A DNA stretch of 64,000 nt from Granulicella mallensis MP5ACTX8 (GTDB lineage Bacteria > Acidobacteriota > Terriglobia > Terriglobales > Acidobacteriaceae). The position numbers and the translations under genes are program-made. Of the stretch, positions 36,846-44,886 are shown piece after piece (position 1 is the first letter of the stretch; each line of letters opens with the position of its first letter). Below the pieces are notes generated by a model. It was not told the origin of the DNA. It ran no database searches and saw nothing but the letters and a program-made list of their open reading frames with translations. The DNA lies in assembly GCF_000178955.2 (NCBI RefSeq), contig NC_016631.1:1612001-1676000 (forward strand), read 5' to 3'.

Positions 36846-37333
36846 TCGTTGTTGCTGACACTTCGCCAATCAACTATCTCGTGCTGATCGGGCATATTGA
36901 AATCCTGCCCTATTTCTATGGTCGTGTTCTGATTCCGCCGACCGTCTGGGAAGAGTTGCAGGACGCCAATACTCCCGAGCAGGTTCGTTTCTGGATCGCA
37001 CGAGCCCCAGATTGGCTGGAAACACGGGTTTTGTTGCAAGCACCTGATGCTTCTCTTGATTTTCTTGATCGTGGAGAACGTGAAGCGATTGCCCTGGCTG
37101 AACAGCTTGGAGCAGATCGCATGATCGTTGATGAGACGCTTGCACGTGGAGAGGCGCAGAGGCGGAAGCTGTCGGTGATTGGAACATTAGGGGTGCTGCG
37201 TAATGCCGCTCGTGCCGGTCTACTGAACCTTCCTGAGGCGCTCTCAGAACTACAAAAGACGAGTTTCTATGTAGCTCCCGAATTGATTCGGTCTCTGCTC
37301 GAAGAAGACACTTCGCGATTGAAGAAAGCTTAA
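36842..37333 (+). CDS. DUF3368 PIN-like protein (probable toxin)
   Basis: 163-residue PIN-fold protein, a likely RNase toxin. Acidic PIN residues are in VVADTSPINYLV (Asp5), PTVWEEL, DRGEREAIALAEQLGADRMIVDE (Glu and Asp), with the later LSVIGTLGVLRNAARAGLL typical of DUF3368. It pairs with the UPF0175 gene. The basis for a toxin role is family pairing; targets are unknown. Confidence 0.85.
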   Translation: MIVVADTSPINYLVLIGHIEILPYFYGRVLIPPTVWEELQDANTPEQVRFWIARAPDWLETRVLLQAPDASLDFLDRGEREAIALAEQLGADRMIVDETLARGEAQRRKLSVIGTLGVLRNAARAGLLNLPEALSELQKTSFYVAPELIRSLLEEDTSRLKKA

Positions 37334-37372
37334 TCAGCCAGGCCTTCTAGCGAGCGGTCCGGGGTGGGTTCT

Positions 37373-38389
37373 TCAACCCAGCAGTGTTATCGCACCGTCT
37401 CGTGACTTCGCGAAGCTATGTAGAACGTGGCCATCTGCGTCGATATGCCGCAGGGTTAGTTTGTCGGGGGTGGCTTCGAGGTGCGTGAAGCCGTGGATCT
37501 TGTGGGCGTAGGGGCCGCGTTTGGCTTCAGCGATTTTAAGGTCGTACAGGTCCGCTCCGCCTGCGCCCGATGAGACGAACGATGTCGGGTGCCCTTCGAA
37601 CTCGAGGTGCTGCAGATCGTGGTCGTGTCCGGCCAGGTAGAGATGCGCGCGATGTTTGCGCAGCAGCGGCTCCCAGTCCTGGATGAGCACCTTGTGGTCA
37701 CCGTGCGGACCGTTCGAGAAGATGGGGTGATGCCCGATAACGACGAGGAAGGGAGCCTTGCTTGGCTTCTCCAGCTCGGACTTAAACCACGCGAGTTGCT
37801 CGGCCTGCTGCTCGTGGGTGAGTGTGAAGTCAGCGCCGTGGAGAAAGTGTCCCATGGGCATGTTGCTGTCGAGCGCTATGACCTTGATCAGGGGATTGCC
37901 AGCGTGGGTCAGGTCGAAGGTGTACCAGAGTGACGGCTGCGTCCAGCGGGTGTTGCCCTTGCGGGCGTAGGCGAGCTCCGCGTCTACCTTGCTGAGCGGC
38001 ATCTTCTGGTAGTCGTGGTTGCCCATCACGGAGTAGGCCGGACAGTCGAACGCGCTCTTGGGATACATGTCCTCGAACTGGGTCTTCCAGCGGGGATCGT
38101 CGGCTCCGCCAGGTAGCGGGCCGTACCAGCTGTCGCCGAGCATGAAGAGGGCTTCGGTCTGCAGGGAGTGCGTTTGTGCATATTTGACCATGGCGGCGGC
38201 TACGCGGGTCTGGTCGCTGTAGTCACCCTCCCAGCCCCAATCGCCGACCATCAGGATGTGTTTGGCGCTGTTGTCGGGGGAGAGGGCGAAGGCGGGGTGG
38301 GTGCCAAGGCCGGCTGCGAGGGCGCTGAAGGCGAAGCTTTGCCGGAGGAATTCGCGGCGGTTGAGGGGGCTATTTGCGGGGTTCACCAA
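37373..38389 (-). CDS. Exported metallophosphoesterase (acid phosphatase-like)
   Basis: 338-residue calcineurin-like phosphoesterase. The N-terminus has a Tat-like signal (NRREFLRQSFAFSALAAGLG). Metal ligands: MVGDWGWEGD (Asp), LGDSWYG (Asp), VMGNHDYQ (Asn-His), IGHHPIF (His), AGHDHDLQ (His). The order and spacing resemble tartrate-resistant/purple acid phosphatases. Converges with the DUF3368 gene; the 39-bp gap contains a small GGGTT/AACCC hairpin. Confidence 0.88.
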   Translation of the reverse strand: MVNPANSPLNRREFLRQSFAFSALAAGLGTHPAFALSPDNSAKHILMVGDWGWEGDYSDQTRVAAAMVKYAQTHSLQTEALFMLGDSWYGPLPGGADDPRWKTQFEDMYPKSAFDCPAYSVMGNHDYQKMPLSKVDAELAYARKGNTRWTQPSLWYTFDLTHAGNPLIKVIALDSNMPMGHFLHGADFTLTHEQQAEQLAWFKSELEKPSKAPFLVVIGHHPIFSNGPHGDHKVLIQDWEPLLRKHRAHLYLAGHDHDLQHLEFEGHPTSFVSSGAGGADLYDLKIAEAKRGPYAHKIHGFTHLEATPDKLTLRHIDADGHVLHSFAKSRDGAITLLG

Positions 38390-38482
38390 GGGAAGACTCC
38401 TGATGCAAGGTTACGGATTGGGTTGTGTAAAAGATGGGGTTTGTGTGGGGGCGTAGAGGAGGTTTAACGGATTCTTCATCCG

Positions 38483-38596
38483 CAGTTGCTTTTCTTGTTG
38501 TCATTCCGGTAGGGAATCTGCTGTCTGCTTGTTTTGCCACCTTTGGTTTTGGCCTGTAGATACGAGGCGATACGAGCGAAGAACGGGAGGAACCTG
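38483..38596. repeat. Family 1 repeat, left part (interrupted by IS30 copy 1)
   Basis: Begins with an inverted A unit (TTGTTGTCATTCCGGTAGGG, then AATCTGCTGTC), a spacer of about 70 bp, then CGAAGAACGGGAGGAACCTG, the start of a B unit. The element stops at the IS at 38597 and its B unit resumes at 39747. Confidence 0.75.
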
Positions 38597-39746
38597 CTTG
38601 GATTCAAACTCGAAGTGCAACATTTTCTTTTCTAAGGAGGAAGATGTTGCATGGGTCGAACGTACAAGCAGTTTTCTATGGAGGAGCGCTGTCTTCTGCA
38701 GACGCAGTTATCGATGGGTTGGAGGCCGGCGGCGATAGCCGCCGGCCTCCAACGGGCGCGGTCCACGGTCACCCGGGAGATGGGTCGTAATGGCTGGCAC
38801 GTTGCGCAGCCTAGTCCGAAGGGCGGTCGCCGGTTTATCGCCGGAGGCTATTCTGCGGTGACGGCAGATCGACGTGCCCGAAGGTTGCAGCGCATGCCGC
38901 GGGTTGCGCGCAAACTGGTTCCAGGCACCCTCGTGTGGGACCTTGTCGTGGCCGAGCTTGGCCGGGGCTTGAGTCCGGAGCAGGTTGGGTTCACACTCAG
39001 GCGTATGCCCGATCCGGTGCGTCTGTCGCACGAGACCATCTACACCGCGCTCTACGCCATGCCACGGGGAGAACTCCGCGCCCGCGTGATGACGATGCTG
39101 CGCCGCCGCCGGATGAGCCGCAGATCGCGCTCCAAGGCCGCTGTGGACCCCAACCGCCGTCACTTCATCGACCCCATCAAGCTCATCGACCAGCGGCCCG
39201 AGGAGGTGGGGCTTCGCCTGGTCCCGGGACACTGGGAAGGAGACCTGATCAAGGGCAGACTCAACCAGTCCCGCGTCGGAGTGCTGGTGGAGCGAACCAC
39301 GCTATTCCTCGCCCTGGTCAAGCTCGAAGACGGCTCGGCAAAGACCTGCGCGGAAGGCTTCGCCCGCATCCTCAACCGCTTCGCCTCCCAGATGCGCCGT
39401 TCCATGACCTACGATCAGGGACGAGAGATGGCCCAGCACAAGTGGCTGGAACAGCAGACTGGCATCGAGGTCTACTTCGCCCATCCCCACTCGCCATGGG
39501 AGCGCGGCATCAACGAAAACACCAACGGCCTGCTCCGCCAGTTCCTGCCCAAGGGACAAGACCTCGGTCACTTCTCACAACAGCAGCTCGACGATATCGC
39601 CATGCTCTTCAATGCACGCATCCGAAAATCACTCGGAAAACGCGCCCCAGCAGAACTCTTCCTCCCAGAAGGAGCCTTCAACTTCGTAGAGTTCTGGCAA
39701 AATCCTGGTAAGTTCACAAATGTTGCACTTGGAGCTTGAATCCAAG
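38597..39746 (+). mobile_element. IS30-family insertion sequence, copy 1
   Basis: 1,150 bp bounded by imperfect inverted repeats beginning CTTGGATTCAA (about 28 bp with two mismatches, including AAGTGCAACATTT). It carries a single transposase gene. The flanks are CTG on the left and CAG on the right, so no direct target duplication is visible, unlike copy 2. A hairpin at 38617-38650 places the transposase Shine-Dalgarno in its loop. Confidence 0.92.
38651..39739 (+). CDS. IS30 family transposase, copy 1
   Basis: 362-residue DDE transposase. The N-terminus (KQFSMEERCLLQTQLSMGWR, then PAAIAAGLQRARSTVTREM) is the HTH typical of IS30. The catalytic triad is Asp198 (GHWEGDLIKG), Asp255 (MTYDQGREM) and Glu289 (GINENTNGLL), a DD(33)E spacing. 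It appears intact. It differs from copy 2 in the last 30-odd residues: LFNAR for LMNAR, FNF for FDF, GKF for GMF. Confidence 0.95.
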   Translation: MGRTYKQFSMEERCLLQTQLSMGWRPAAIAAGLQRARSTVTREMGRNGWHVAQPSPKGGRRFIAGGYSAVTADRRARRLQRMPRVARKLVPGTLVWDLVVAELGRGLSPEQVGFTLRRMPDPVRLSHETIYTALYAMPRGELRARVMTMLRRRRMSRRSRSKAAVDPNRRHFIDPIKLIDQRPEEVGLRLVPGHWEGDLIKGRLNQSRVGVLVERTTLFLALVKLEDGSAKTCAEGFARILNRFASQMRRSMTYDQGREMAQHKWLEQQTGIEVYFAHPHSPWERGINENTNGLLRQFLPKGQDLGHFSQQQLDDIAMLFNARIRKSLGKRAPAELFLPEGAFNFVEFWQNPGKFTNVALGA

Positions 39747-39842
39747 CAGGTTCGCTCGCTGCGCTCGGAATGACAAGCCAGAAAAACAACTGCAACAGCA
39801 AAAACAGATTTCCTTCGGGAATGACAACAAGAAAAGCAGAAG
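39747..39842. repeat. Family 1 repeat, right part (B then A unit)
   Basis: CAGGTTCGCTCGCTGCGCTC then GGAATGACAAGCCAGAAAAAC completes the B unit interrupted by the IS; an A unit (ACAGATTTCCTTCGGGAATG, ACAACAAGAAAAGC) follows, 8 bp before the recR stop. Confidence 0.8.
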
Positions 39843-39849
39843 CAAGAGC

Positions 39850-40452
39850 TTATAGGTCGCGTCGGCCTTCGAGGGCGCGGGTCATCGTGACTTCATCGGC
39901 GTACTCAATGTCGCTGCCGGCGGGGACGCCGGTGGCGATGCGGCTGATATGCAGGGTGGGGTGGGTCTTGCGGATGTCGTCGAGCAGATAGCGTGCCGTG
40001 GCTTCGCCTTCGACCGTTGGGCTGGTGGCGAGGATCAACTCTTCCGCTTCGGCCAGGCGCGGCCAGAGGTTGCGCAGGCGAAGCTGTTCGGGGCCGACGC
40101 CGTTGACCGGCGAGAGTGTGCCGTGGAGCACATGGTAGACGCCGGTGTAGGTGCGGGTCTTTTCGATGGCGTTGATGTTGGTGGGCTCTTCGACGACGCA
40201 GATCAGGTGCGTGTTGCGCGCGGGGCTGGTGCAGTAGGCGCAGGGGTCGACGTCGGTGATGTTGTTGCAGATGGAGCAGAGGTGCAGATGCTGCTTGAGG
40301 GCGCGGATGGAGTCGGCGAGCGTGGTGGCGTCGGAGTCGGACGAACGCAGGATGTGGAAGGCGTAGCGCTGCGCGGTCTTGGTGCCGACGCCGGGCAGCT
40401 TGCGGAGTTCGTCGATGAGCCGGGCCATGGGCTCGGCGAAACGGGTAGCCAT
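39850..40452 (-). CDS. recR: Recombination mediator RecR
   Basis: Works with RecF/RecO to load RecA at gaps. 200 residues: N-terminal helix-hairpin-helix (IDELRKLPGVGTKTAQRYAF), a Cys4 zinc finger (CSICNNITDVDPCAYC), and a Toprim domain with VVEEPTNINAIEK, HGTLSPVNGVGP and ATSPTVEGEATARYL. It follows ybaB and dnaX in the classic dnaX-ybaB-recR order. Confidence 0.97.
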   Translation of the reverse strand: MATRFAEPMARLIDELRKLPGVGTKTAQRYAFHILRSSDSDATTLADSIRALKQHLHLCSICNNITDVDPCAYCTSPARNTHLICVVEEPTNINAIEKTRTYTGVYHVLHGTLSPVNGVGPEQLRLRNLWPRLAEAEELILATSPTVEGEATARYLLDDIRKTHPTLHISRIATGVPAGSDIEYADEVTMTRALEGRRDL

Positions 40453-40496
40453 AAGAACAGAGTGTAGAGGATAGAGGGTAGAGCGTAGAGAAGAGC

Positions 40497-40808
40497 TTAG
40501 AAGCCGGGGAGGCCTAGGCCGCCCAGCATGCCTGCGGCGTTGGATTCGGCTGCGGCGTCGGCCTTGCGTGAGGCCTCGTTGACGGCGGCGAGGATGAGGT
40601 CTTCGAGCATGGTGATGTCGCCTTCGGCGGCGCTGGCGGCAGAAGGGGCGATGGTGAGTTTCAGAAGCTCTTTTTTGCCGTTCATGCGGACGGTGACGGC
40701 ACCGCCGCCGGAGGTGGCTTCAACGATGGTTTCGGCGAGACGCTCGTCCATCTGCGACTTCATCGTCTGTGCCTGGGAGAGCATCTGCTGTATCTGGCCG
40801 AGATCCAT
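40497..40808 (-). CDS. YbaB/EbfC family nucleoid-associated protein
   Basis: 103-residue DNA-binding protein that binds as a dimer and shapes the nucleoid. Typical features: N-terminal coiled helix (LGQIQQMLSQAQTMKSQMDE), a beta hairpin with GGGAVTVRMNGKKEL, and a C-terminal helix (LEDLILAAVNEASRKAD). It lies 20 bp after dnaX and 44 bp before recR. Confidence 0.94.
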   Translation of the reverse strand: MDLGQIQQMLSQAQTMKSQMDERLAETIVEATSGGGAVTVRMNGKKELLKLTIAPSAASAAEGDITMLEDLILAAVNEASRKADAAAESNAAGMLGGLGLPGF

Positions 40809-40828
40809 GCGTGTGTGCCTTTCGGTGA

Positions 40829-43006
40829 CTAGTCTTTGCCGCGGAGGTCGATGACCCTGCTGATCTCAGCGGAGAAGAGGTTCTGTGCCTGCTGCACGAT
40901 AGGATGCTTCGCGGCGAGATCGGCGGCGCTGCCCTCGGCAGCCGGACGGGCCTTCTTGGCGGGGGCGCTGGAAGGCGTCCCGGGAACGAACTTCAATTTC
41001 AGCGTGCCGGCGTTCTGCGCGCGCATCACGGTCTTCATGATGCGGTCGCACTCCGCGTTGAGCGCGATGGGCAGCATCATTGCGGAGAGCGTGGTGTGGA
41101 GCTCGAGGGTCTCGCCGTTCAGCGAGAGGTGCGCGTCTTCTACCTGCTCGGAGGCCGACTGCTGACCCTTGGTTCCGGCCAGTGCCGTGACGAAGGCCTG
41201 CTGGAGGGCTGCGAGGTCAAGGCCTCCCACAGCAGGGGTGGAAGTGGCGACGGGTTCCGGGGTAGGAGCGGGCGGCGCAACGGGAGCAGGTGTGACTACA
41301 GCAACAGAGGGTGGCGCTACCGGGGTAGGGGGCGTTGCGACTGCAACGGGAGCCATAGGAGCAACGGGAGTCGCTTCGGGCGAGGGCACGAGGTGCGGAC
41401 GCGGGTTCGGTGCTGGGGCGAAGGTTTCGGGGGGTGATGAGGGCGCGGGGCGATCGGCCAGAGCGAGGGAGCCTGCGGTCGAGGTGCTGACCGTGGGGGT
41501 GGGCGTCGGTGCCGAGGGGGTTGGGACCTTCCGCGTGCGTTCGGTTTCGAAGGGGGAAGAAGAGGTGAAGGAGGGCGCGGCTGTGGCCGGTGTTGGAACC
41601 GGAGCGGAGCTTAGCTTCGGGGCGAAGGCGTCCATCGTCGCAGAGGGAACGGACGGGGAACTGGGGGCCGCCGGGGAGGGCACTGCCGCGCTCATCGGCG
41701 CACTTGCCGTCGCGCTCATTCTGGAAGGGGATGAGGCTGAGGCCGAAGGGGTGGAAGGCGTTGTGGGCCTTGGGGTAGAAGGAGTGCCGGAACCTGTGGG
41801 GCCTGTGTTTTTGGCCGGGGCGCCGAGCTGGCTGAGCAGGTCTTCGATCGGGATGAGGCGCTGGACGTGGACCAGCTTCAGCAGGCCCAGCTCTAGGTGG
41901 AAGCGCTGTTCCTGGCGGTAGCCGAGTTCGTCGAAGGTGCGGAGCATGATCGCGAGGAAGCGCGAGAGTTCTTCTTCGGTGAAGAGGGCGGCGGTGCGGG
42001 CGGCACGGTGGCGCTCTTCGGGGGAGATCTGCAGCAGGTCGGCGGCGACGCCGGTGGCGTCGGCTCCGGGGGCCAGGTTGGTGATCTTCGCGACGATGCA
42101 GTTGCGGATGTAGCGCACGAACTGGCGCGCGAGCTGCGGCGCGCCGTTGCCAGCGTCGAGCAGGCGGTTGACGATGGCGAGCACGTCGGCGCTGGAGTTG
42201 GCGTGGACGGCCTGCAGAACGTCCTCATAGACGACGTTCGAGACTGAGCCCATGAGCTCGCGCACCTGCCCGAGCTCGAGCGCGGGGCGGCCATCGACGA
42301 GCGGTGCGCTGGCGATGGCCTGGTCCATGATGGAGAGCGCGTCGCGCATGGACCCGTCGCCGGCTTCGGCGAGCAGGGAGAGGGTGGCCTCGTCGACGAC
42401 GATGTTCTCGTGCTTCGAGATCGCAGTGAGCTGGCCGACGATGTCGTCGAGCTTAACGGCGTGAAAGCTGAAGTGCTGGCAGCGCGAGCGGATGGTCTGC
42501 GGGATGTCCTCGGGCTGGGTGGTCGCCATCATGAAGACGATGTGGTCGGGTGGCTCTTCGAGCGTCTTCAGGAGGGCGTTGAAGGCGGCATCGGTGATCT
42601 GGTGCGCCTCGTCGAGGATGTAGATCTTGTACTTGTCGCGGGAGGGGCGGTAGCGGGCGGCGTCGCGCAGCTCGCGGATCTCGTCGATTCCGCGGTTGGT
42701 GGCGGCGTCGATTTCGATGACGTCAACGGCGTTGCCCAGGCGGATCTCGAGGCAGCTCTCACAGGTCTCGCAGGGCTCGGGCGTGGGACGCTCGGGGGAG
42801 CCGATGGCGGTGCGGCAGTTGAGCGCGGAGGCCAGGATGCGCGCGATGGTCGTCTTGCCGATGCCGCGGTGGCCGGAGAAGATGTAGCCGTGGGCGATGC
42901 GACTCTGCGCGAGCGCGTTGAGCAGCGTGCGGGTGACGTGGTCCTGCCCAACGACATCGCTGAAGCGCTGGGGGCGGTATTTGCGGGCTAGAACTTGATA
43001 GGCCAT
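40829..43006 (-). CDS. dnaX: DNA polymerase III subunit gamma/tau
   Basis: Clamp-loader ATPase. ATG at 43006 (MAYQVLARKYRPQRFSDVVG) gives 725 residues. Walker A SGHRGIGKTT (Lys51), zinc Cys 64/79/82/85, Walker B ILDEAHQ, and the SRC arginine-finger motif in IRSRCQHFSF are all present. Residues about 395-600 form a very Pro/Ala/Thr/Ser-rich linker between the ATPase core and a C-terminal tau-like domain. An upstream open frame (to 43288) translates only a dispersed repeat. No frameshift site could be judged by eye. Confidence 0.95.
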   Translation of the reverse strand: MAYQVLARKYRPQRFSDVVGQDHVTRTLLNALAQSRIAHGYIFSGHRGIGKTTIARILASALNCRTAIGSPERPTPEPCETCESCLEIRLGNAVDVIEIDAATNRGIDEIRELRDAARYRPSRDKYKIYILDEAHQITDAAFNALLKTLEEPPDHIVFMMATTQPEDIPQTIRSRCQHFSFHAVKLDDIVGQLTAISKHENIVVDEATLSLLAEAGDGSMRDALSIMDQAIASAPLVDGRPALELGQVRELMGSVSNVVYEDVLQAVHANSSADVLAIVNRLLDAGNGAPQLARQFVRYIRNCIVAKITNLAPGADATGVAADLLQISPEERHRAARTAALFTEEELSRFLAIMLRTFDELGYRQEQRFHLELGLLKLVHVQRLIPIEDLLSQLGAPAKNTGPTGSGTPSTPRPTTPSTPSASASSPSRMSATASAPMSAAVPSPAAPSSPSVPSATMDAFAPKLSSAPVPTPATAAPSFTSSSPFETERTRKVPTPSAPTPTPTVSTSTAGSLALADRPAPSSPPETFAPAPNPRPHLVPSPEATPVAPMAPVAVATPPTPVAPPSVAVVTPAPVAPPAPTPEPVATSTPAVGGLDLAALQQAFVTALAGTKGQQSASEQVEDAHLSLNGETLELHTTLSAMMLPIALNAECDRIMKTVMRAQNAGTLKLKFVPGTPSSAPAKKARPAAEGSAADLAAKHPIVQQAQNLFSAEISRVIDLRGKD

Positions 43007-43068
43007 CGGGCGAGTTTGATTGTATCGTCCGGGGGTGTGGGTTTCGAGGGCAGAGCGGGAGTTGTTGC

Positions 43069-43282
43069 TTTTCTGGTTGTCATTCCCGCAGGGAACCTGC
43101 TGTTTGCTGGTAGCGCCACGGTACCGTCGGGTTTTGGCCGATGTGGATTGGGGGCGCGAGCGAAAAACGGGAGGAAGCAGGTTCGCTCGCTGCGCTCGGA
43201 ATGACAACCAGAAAAGCAAGTGCAAAAGCAACAGCAGATTCCCTGCGGGAATGACAAGCCAGAAAGGCAAGAGCAAGAACAA
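43069..43282. repeat. Dispersed repeat composite, family 1 (A' - spacer - B - A)
   Basis: TTTTCTGGTTGTCATTCCCG with GGGAACCTGCTG at the left, a spacer of about 70 bp, AACGGGAGGAAGCAGGTTCG with CGGAATGACAACCAGAAAAG, then an A unit (GCAGATTCCCTGCGGGAATG). It fills the gap between dnaX and the SET gene and overlaps neither coding region. Confidence 0.85.
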
Positions 43283-43303
43283 CGACAAGAACGAGGCTGA
43301 GAC

Positions 43304-43801
43304 CTATGTTTTTGCCGTTCCTGTTTTCTTTGCTTTCTTTCGTGCTGCCAGCTTGGCTCTGCGCTGTAGCTCGTCATCGGAGTACATGGTGCCGCGGCAG
43401 TGCGGGGCGCTGCAGTAACAATCGGCGGTGTCGGTCTCGTCGGAGTCGTAGAGGTTGTACTCGTAGACCAGCTCTTCTCCGGCAGCGATGTCGCGAATGG
43501 CGCGGATGAAGACGCGGCCGCCGGTTTCCTCGGTTTCGCAGTTGGGGGCGCAGGAGTGGTTGAGGAACATGGCCGTCCCAAAGCCGTCAATGACGGTTCC
43601 GTCTTCGCCGAAGCCGAAGAGATAGGTGACGATACGGTCGGCGTAGCGCTCGTCGGCGAGTTCTTTGGAGAGGCGGGGGCCGTCGTACTCGATGACGCGG
43701 CGGCCGTTGGGGATCGGATCGAGCGTGTAGCAGCCTGCGGCGTGGATGGAGGAGGAGCGGATCAGGAGGCGAGGGGAGGTGTTGGTTTTCGTGCGCGGCA
43801 T
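43304..43801 (-). CDS. SET-domain protein (predicted protein-lysine methyltransferase)
   Basis: 165-residue protein with a compact SET domain: N-terminal SSSIHAAGCYTLDPIPNGRR, the AdoMet/lysine site FLNHSCAPNCE (residues 79-89), the catalytic-Tyr region GEELVYEYNL (108-117), and a post-SET CYC-x4-C cluster (Cys128, 130, 135) that with Cys88 can bind zinc. A Lys/Arg-rich tail (about 147-165) follows, as in some histone-like methyltransferases. SET proteins are common in eukaryotes and occur in some bacteria. The target is unknown. ATG at 43801; the longer open frame upstream is not protein-like. Confidence 0.88.
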   Translation of the reverse strand: MPRTKTNTSPRLLIRSSSIHAAGCYTLDPIPNGRRVIEYDGPRLSKELADERYADRIVTYLFGFGEDGTVIDGFGTAMFLNHSCAPNCETEETGGRVFIRAIRDIAAGEELVYEYNLYDSDETDTADCYCSAPHCRGTMYSDDELQRRAKLAARKKAKKTGTAKT

Positions 43802-43874
43802 TGGCCGGAGTATAGCAAGGCTTGGGGTGATGAAAGCATTTTTGCGAGGAGGGGAGGTTATCGTGAGGCCGGGA

Positions 43875-44645
43875 ATGTCGTCTAATAGGGGTATGAGCGG
43901 AAAGAGGACAACTGTTCGGTTGGGACTGGCGATTGGAGCGCTGACCGTCGGTTCGATGGTTTGGGCGCAGAATCCGCAGCCCGCGCAGCCTCCGCAGACC
44001 AACTGCACCACGAAAGACGCGCAAGGGAATCCGGTCACCGATCCGAAGTGCACGACGCCAACAACACCGGCACCGGCGACGCCTCCGCCCAGCGCAGCCC
44101 AGCAGTTTCCCTATCCGGGAGAGACGACGCCCAGTGCGGATAATCCCAATACCCCGCTGCCGAACGCCGGAGGGCTGAAGGATGCGGGCAGCTCCGGCAG
44201 TTCGAACAAGCCAAATGATTCTGGTAGCTCCAGTAGTTCCAGTTCGAGCAGTTCCAGCAGTTCGAGCGATTTGAATGGGCTTGGGCCGGATCCGGATGAT
44301 AAGTCTCCGCTGGCGGATGATCCTCCGCCGGAGCCGAAGAGGCCGCGCAGAAAGCTGCCGGACGTCCCGAAGCAGACGCCTACGGAGCGTGTGGACGAAG
44401 ACCTGAAGGTGGCGCAGTTCTACGCAGATGACGGGAACTATCGTGGGGCGTATCTGCGGTCGAAGGATGCGGTGTCGCTTGCAGATGACGATCCGAACAC
44501 GCACTTCTCGCTGGCCGAGTTCGCGCGGAAGCTGGGCAAGCTCGACGAGGCTGTCAAGGAGTACAAGCGTTGCCTTGAACTGGACCCGATCCCGAAGCAG
44601 AAGAAGGCGTCGCAAGAGGCTTTAAAAGAGATGTCGGGGTCGTAG
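43875..44645 (+). CDS. Secreted low-complexity protein with C-terminal TPR-like region
   Basis: 256 residues from the ATG at 43875 (GAGG upstream; 43893 is an alternative). A signal peptide (LGLAIGALTVGSMVWAQ) is followed by a Pro/Gln/Thr-rich stretch with two Cys, a run of about 14 consecutive Ser near residue 130, a Pro/Asp/Arg-rich segment, and a C-terminal 60 residues (VAQFYADDGNYRGAYLRSKD, then FAR.LGKLDEAVKEYKRCL) that look like two TPRs. Divergent from the SET gene with a short shared promoter region. Function unknown. Confidence 0.7.
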   Translation: MSSNRGMSGKRTTVRLGLAIGALTVGSMVWAQNPQPAQPPQTNCTTKDAQGNPVTDPKCTTPTTPAPATPPPSAAQQFPYPGETTPSADNPNTPLPNAGGLKDAGSSGSSNKPNDSGSSSSSSSSSSSSSSDLNGLGPDPDDKSPLADDPPPEPKRPRRKLPDVPKQTPTERVDEDLKVAQFYADDGNYRGAYLRSKDAVSLADDDPNTHFSLAEFARKLGKLDEAVKEYKRCLELDPIPKQKKASQEALKEMSGS

Positions 44646-44659
44646 GTGCTTTGTTTTTC

Positions 44660-44694
44660 GCCGTCATCCTGAAGCGTAGCTGAAGGATGACGGC
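44660..44694. repeat. Family 3 palindrome (GCCGTCATCCT/AGGATGACGGC)
   Basis: Eleven-bp stem just after the TPR-like gene; it is a family 3 unit and might also act as a terminator. A related unit (GGTCCTTCGCCTACGGCTCA, GGATGACG) follows at about 44790-44816. Confidence 0.6.
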
Positions 44695-44830
44695 ATTCGT
44701 GGTGGTGACGATGCATAGGTGAAACCCACGAGATCGTACAGAACGCCTGTGGTGAGTACGGTGCGTCTGTGGTGGCACCAATGCGGGGGTCCTTCGCCTA
44801 CGGCTCAGGATGACGACGAAAACCAGGCAA

Positions 44831-44876
44831 CAGCAATGACAAGAGCGGAGGCTGACCTCCGCTCTTGTCATTGCTG
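44831..44876. terminator. 21-bp perfect inverted repeat, bidirectional terminator
   Basis: CAGCAATGACAAGAGCGGAG plus G, loop CTGA, then the exact inverse complement. It lies between converging genes (TPR-like protein, plus; ccmH, minus) and could end transcription both ways, although T-runs are short. Confidence 0.65.
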
Positions 44877-44886
44877 ACTCTACCCG

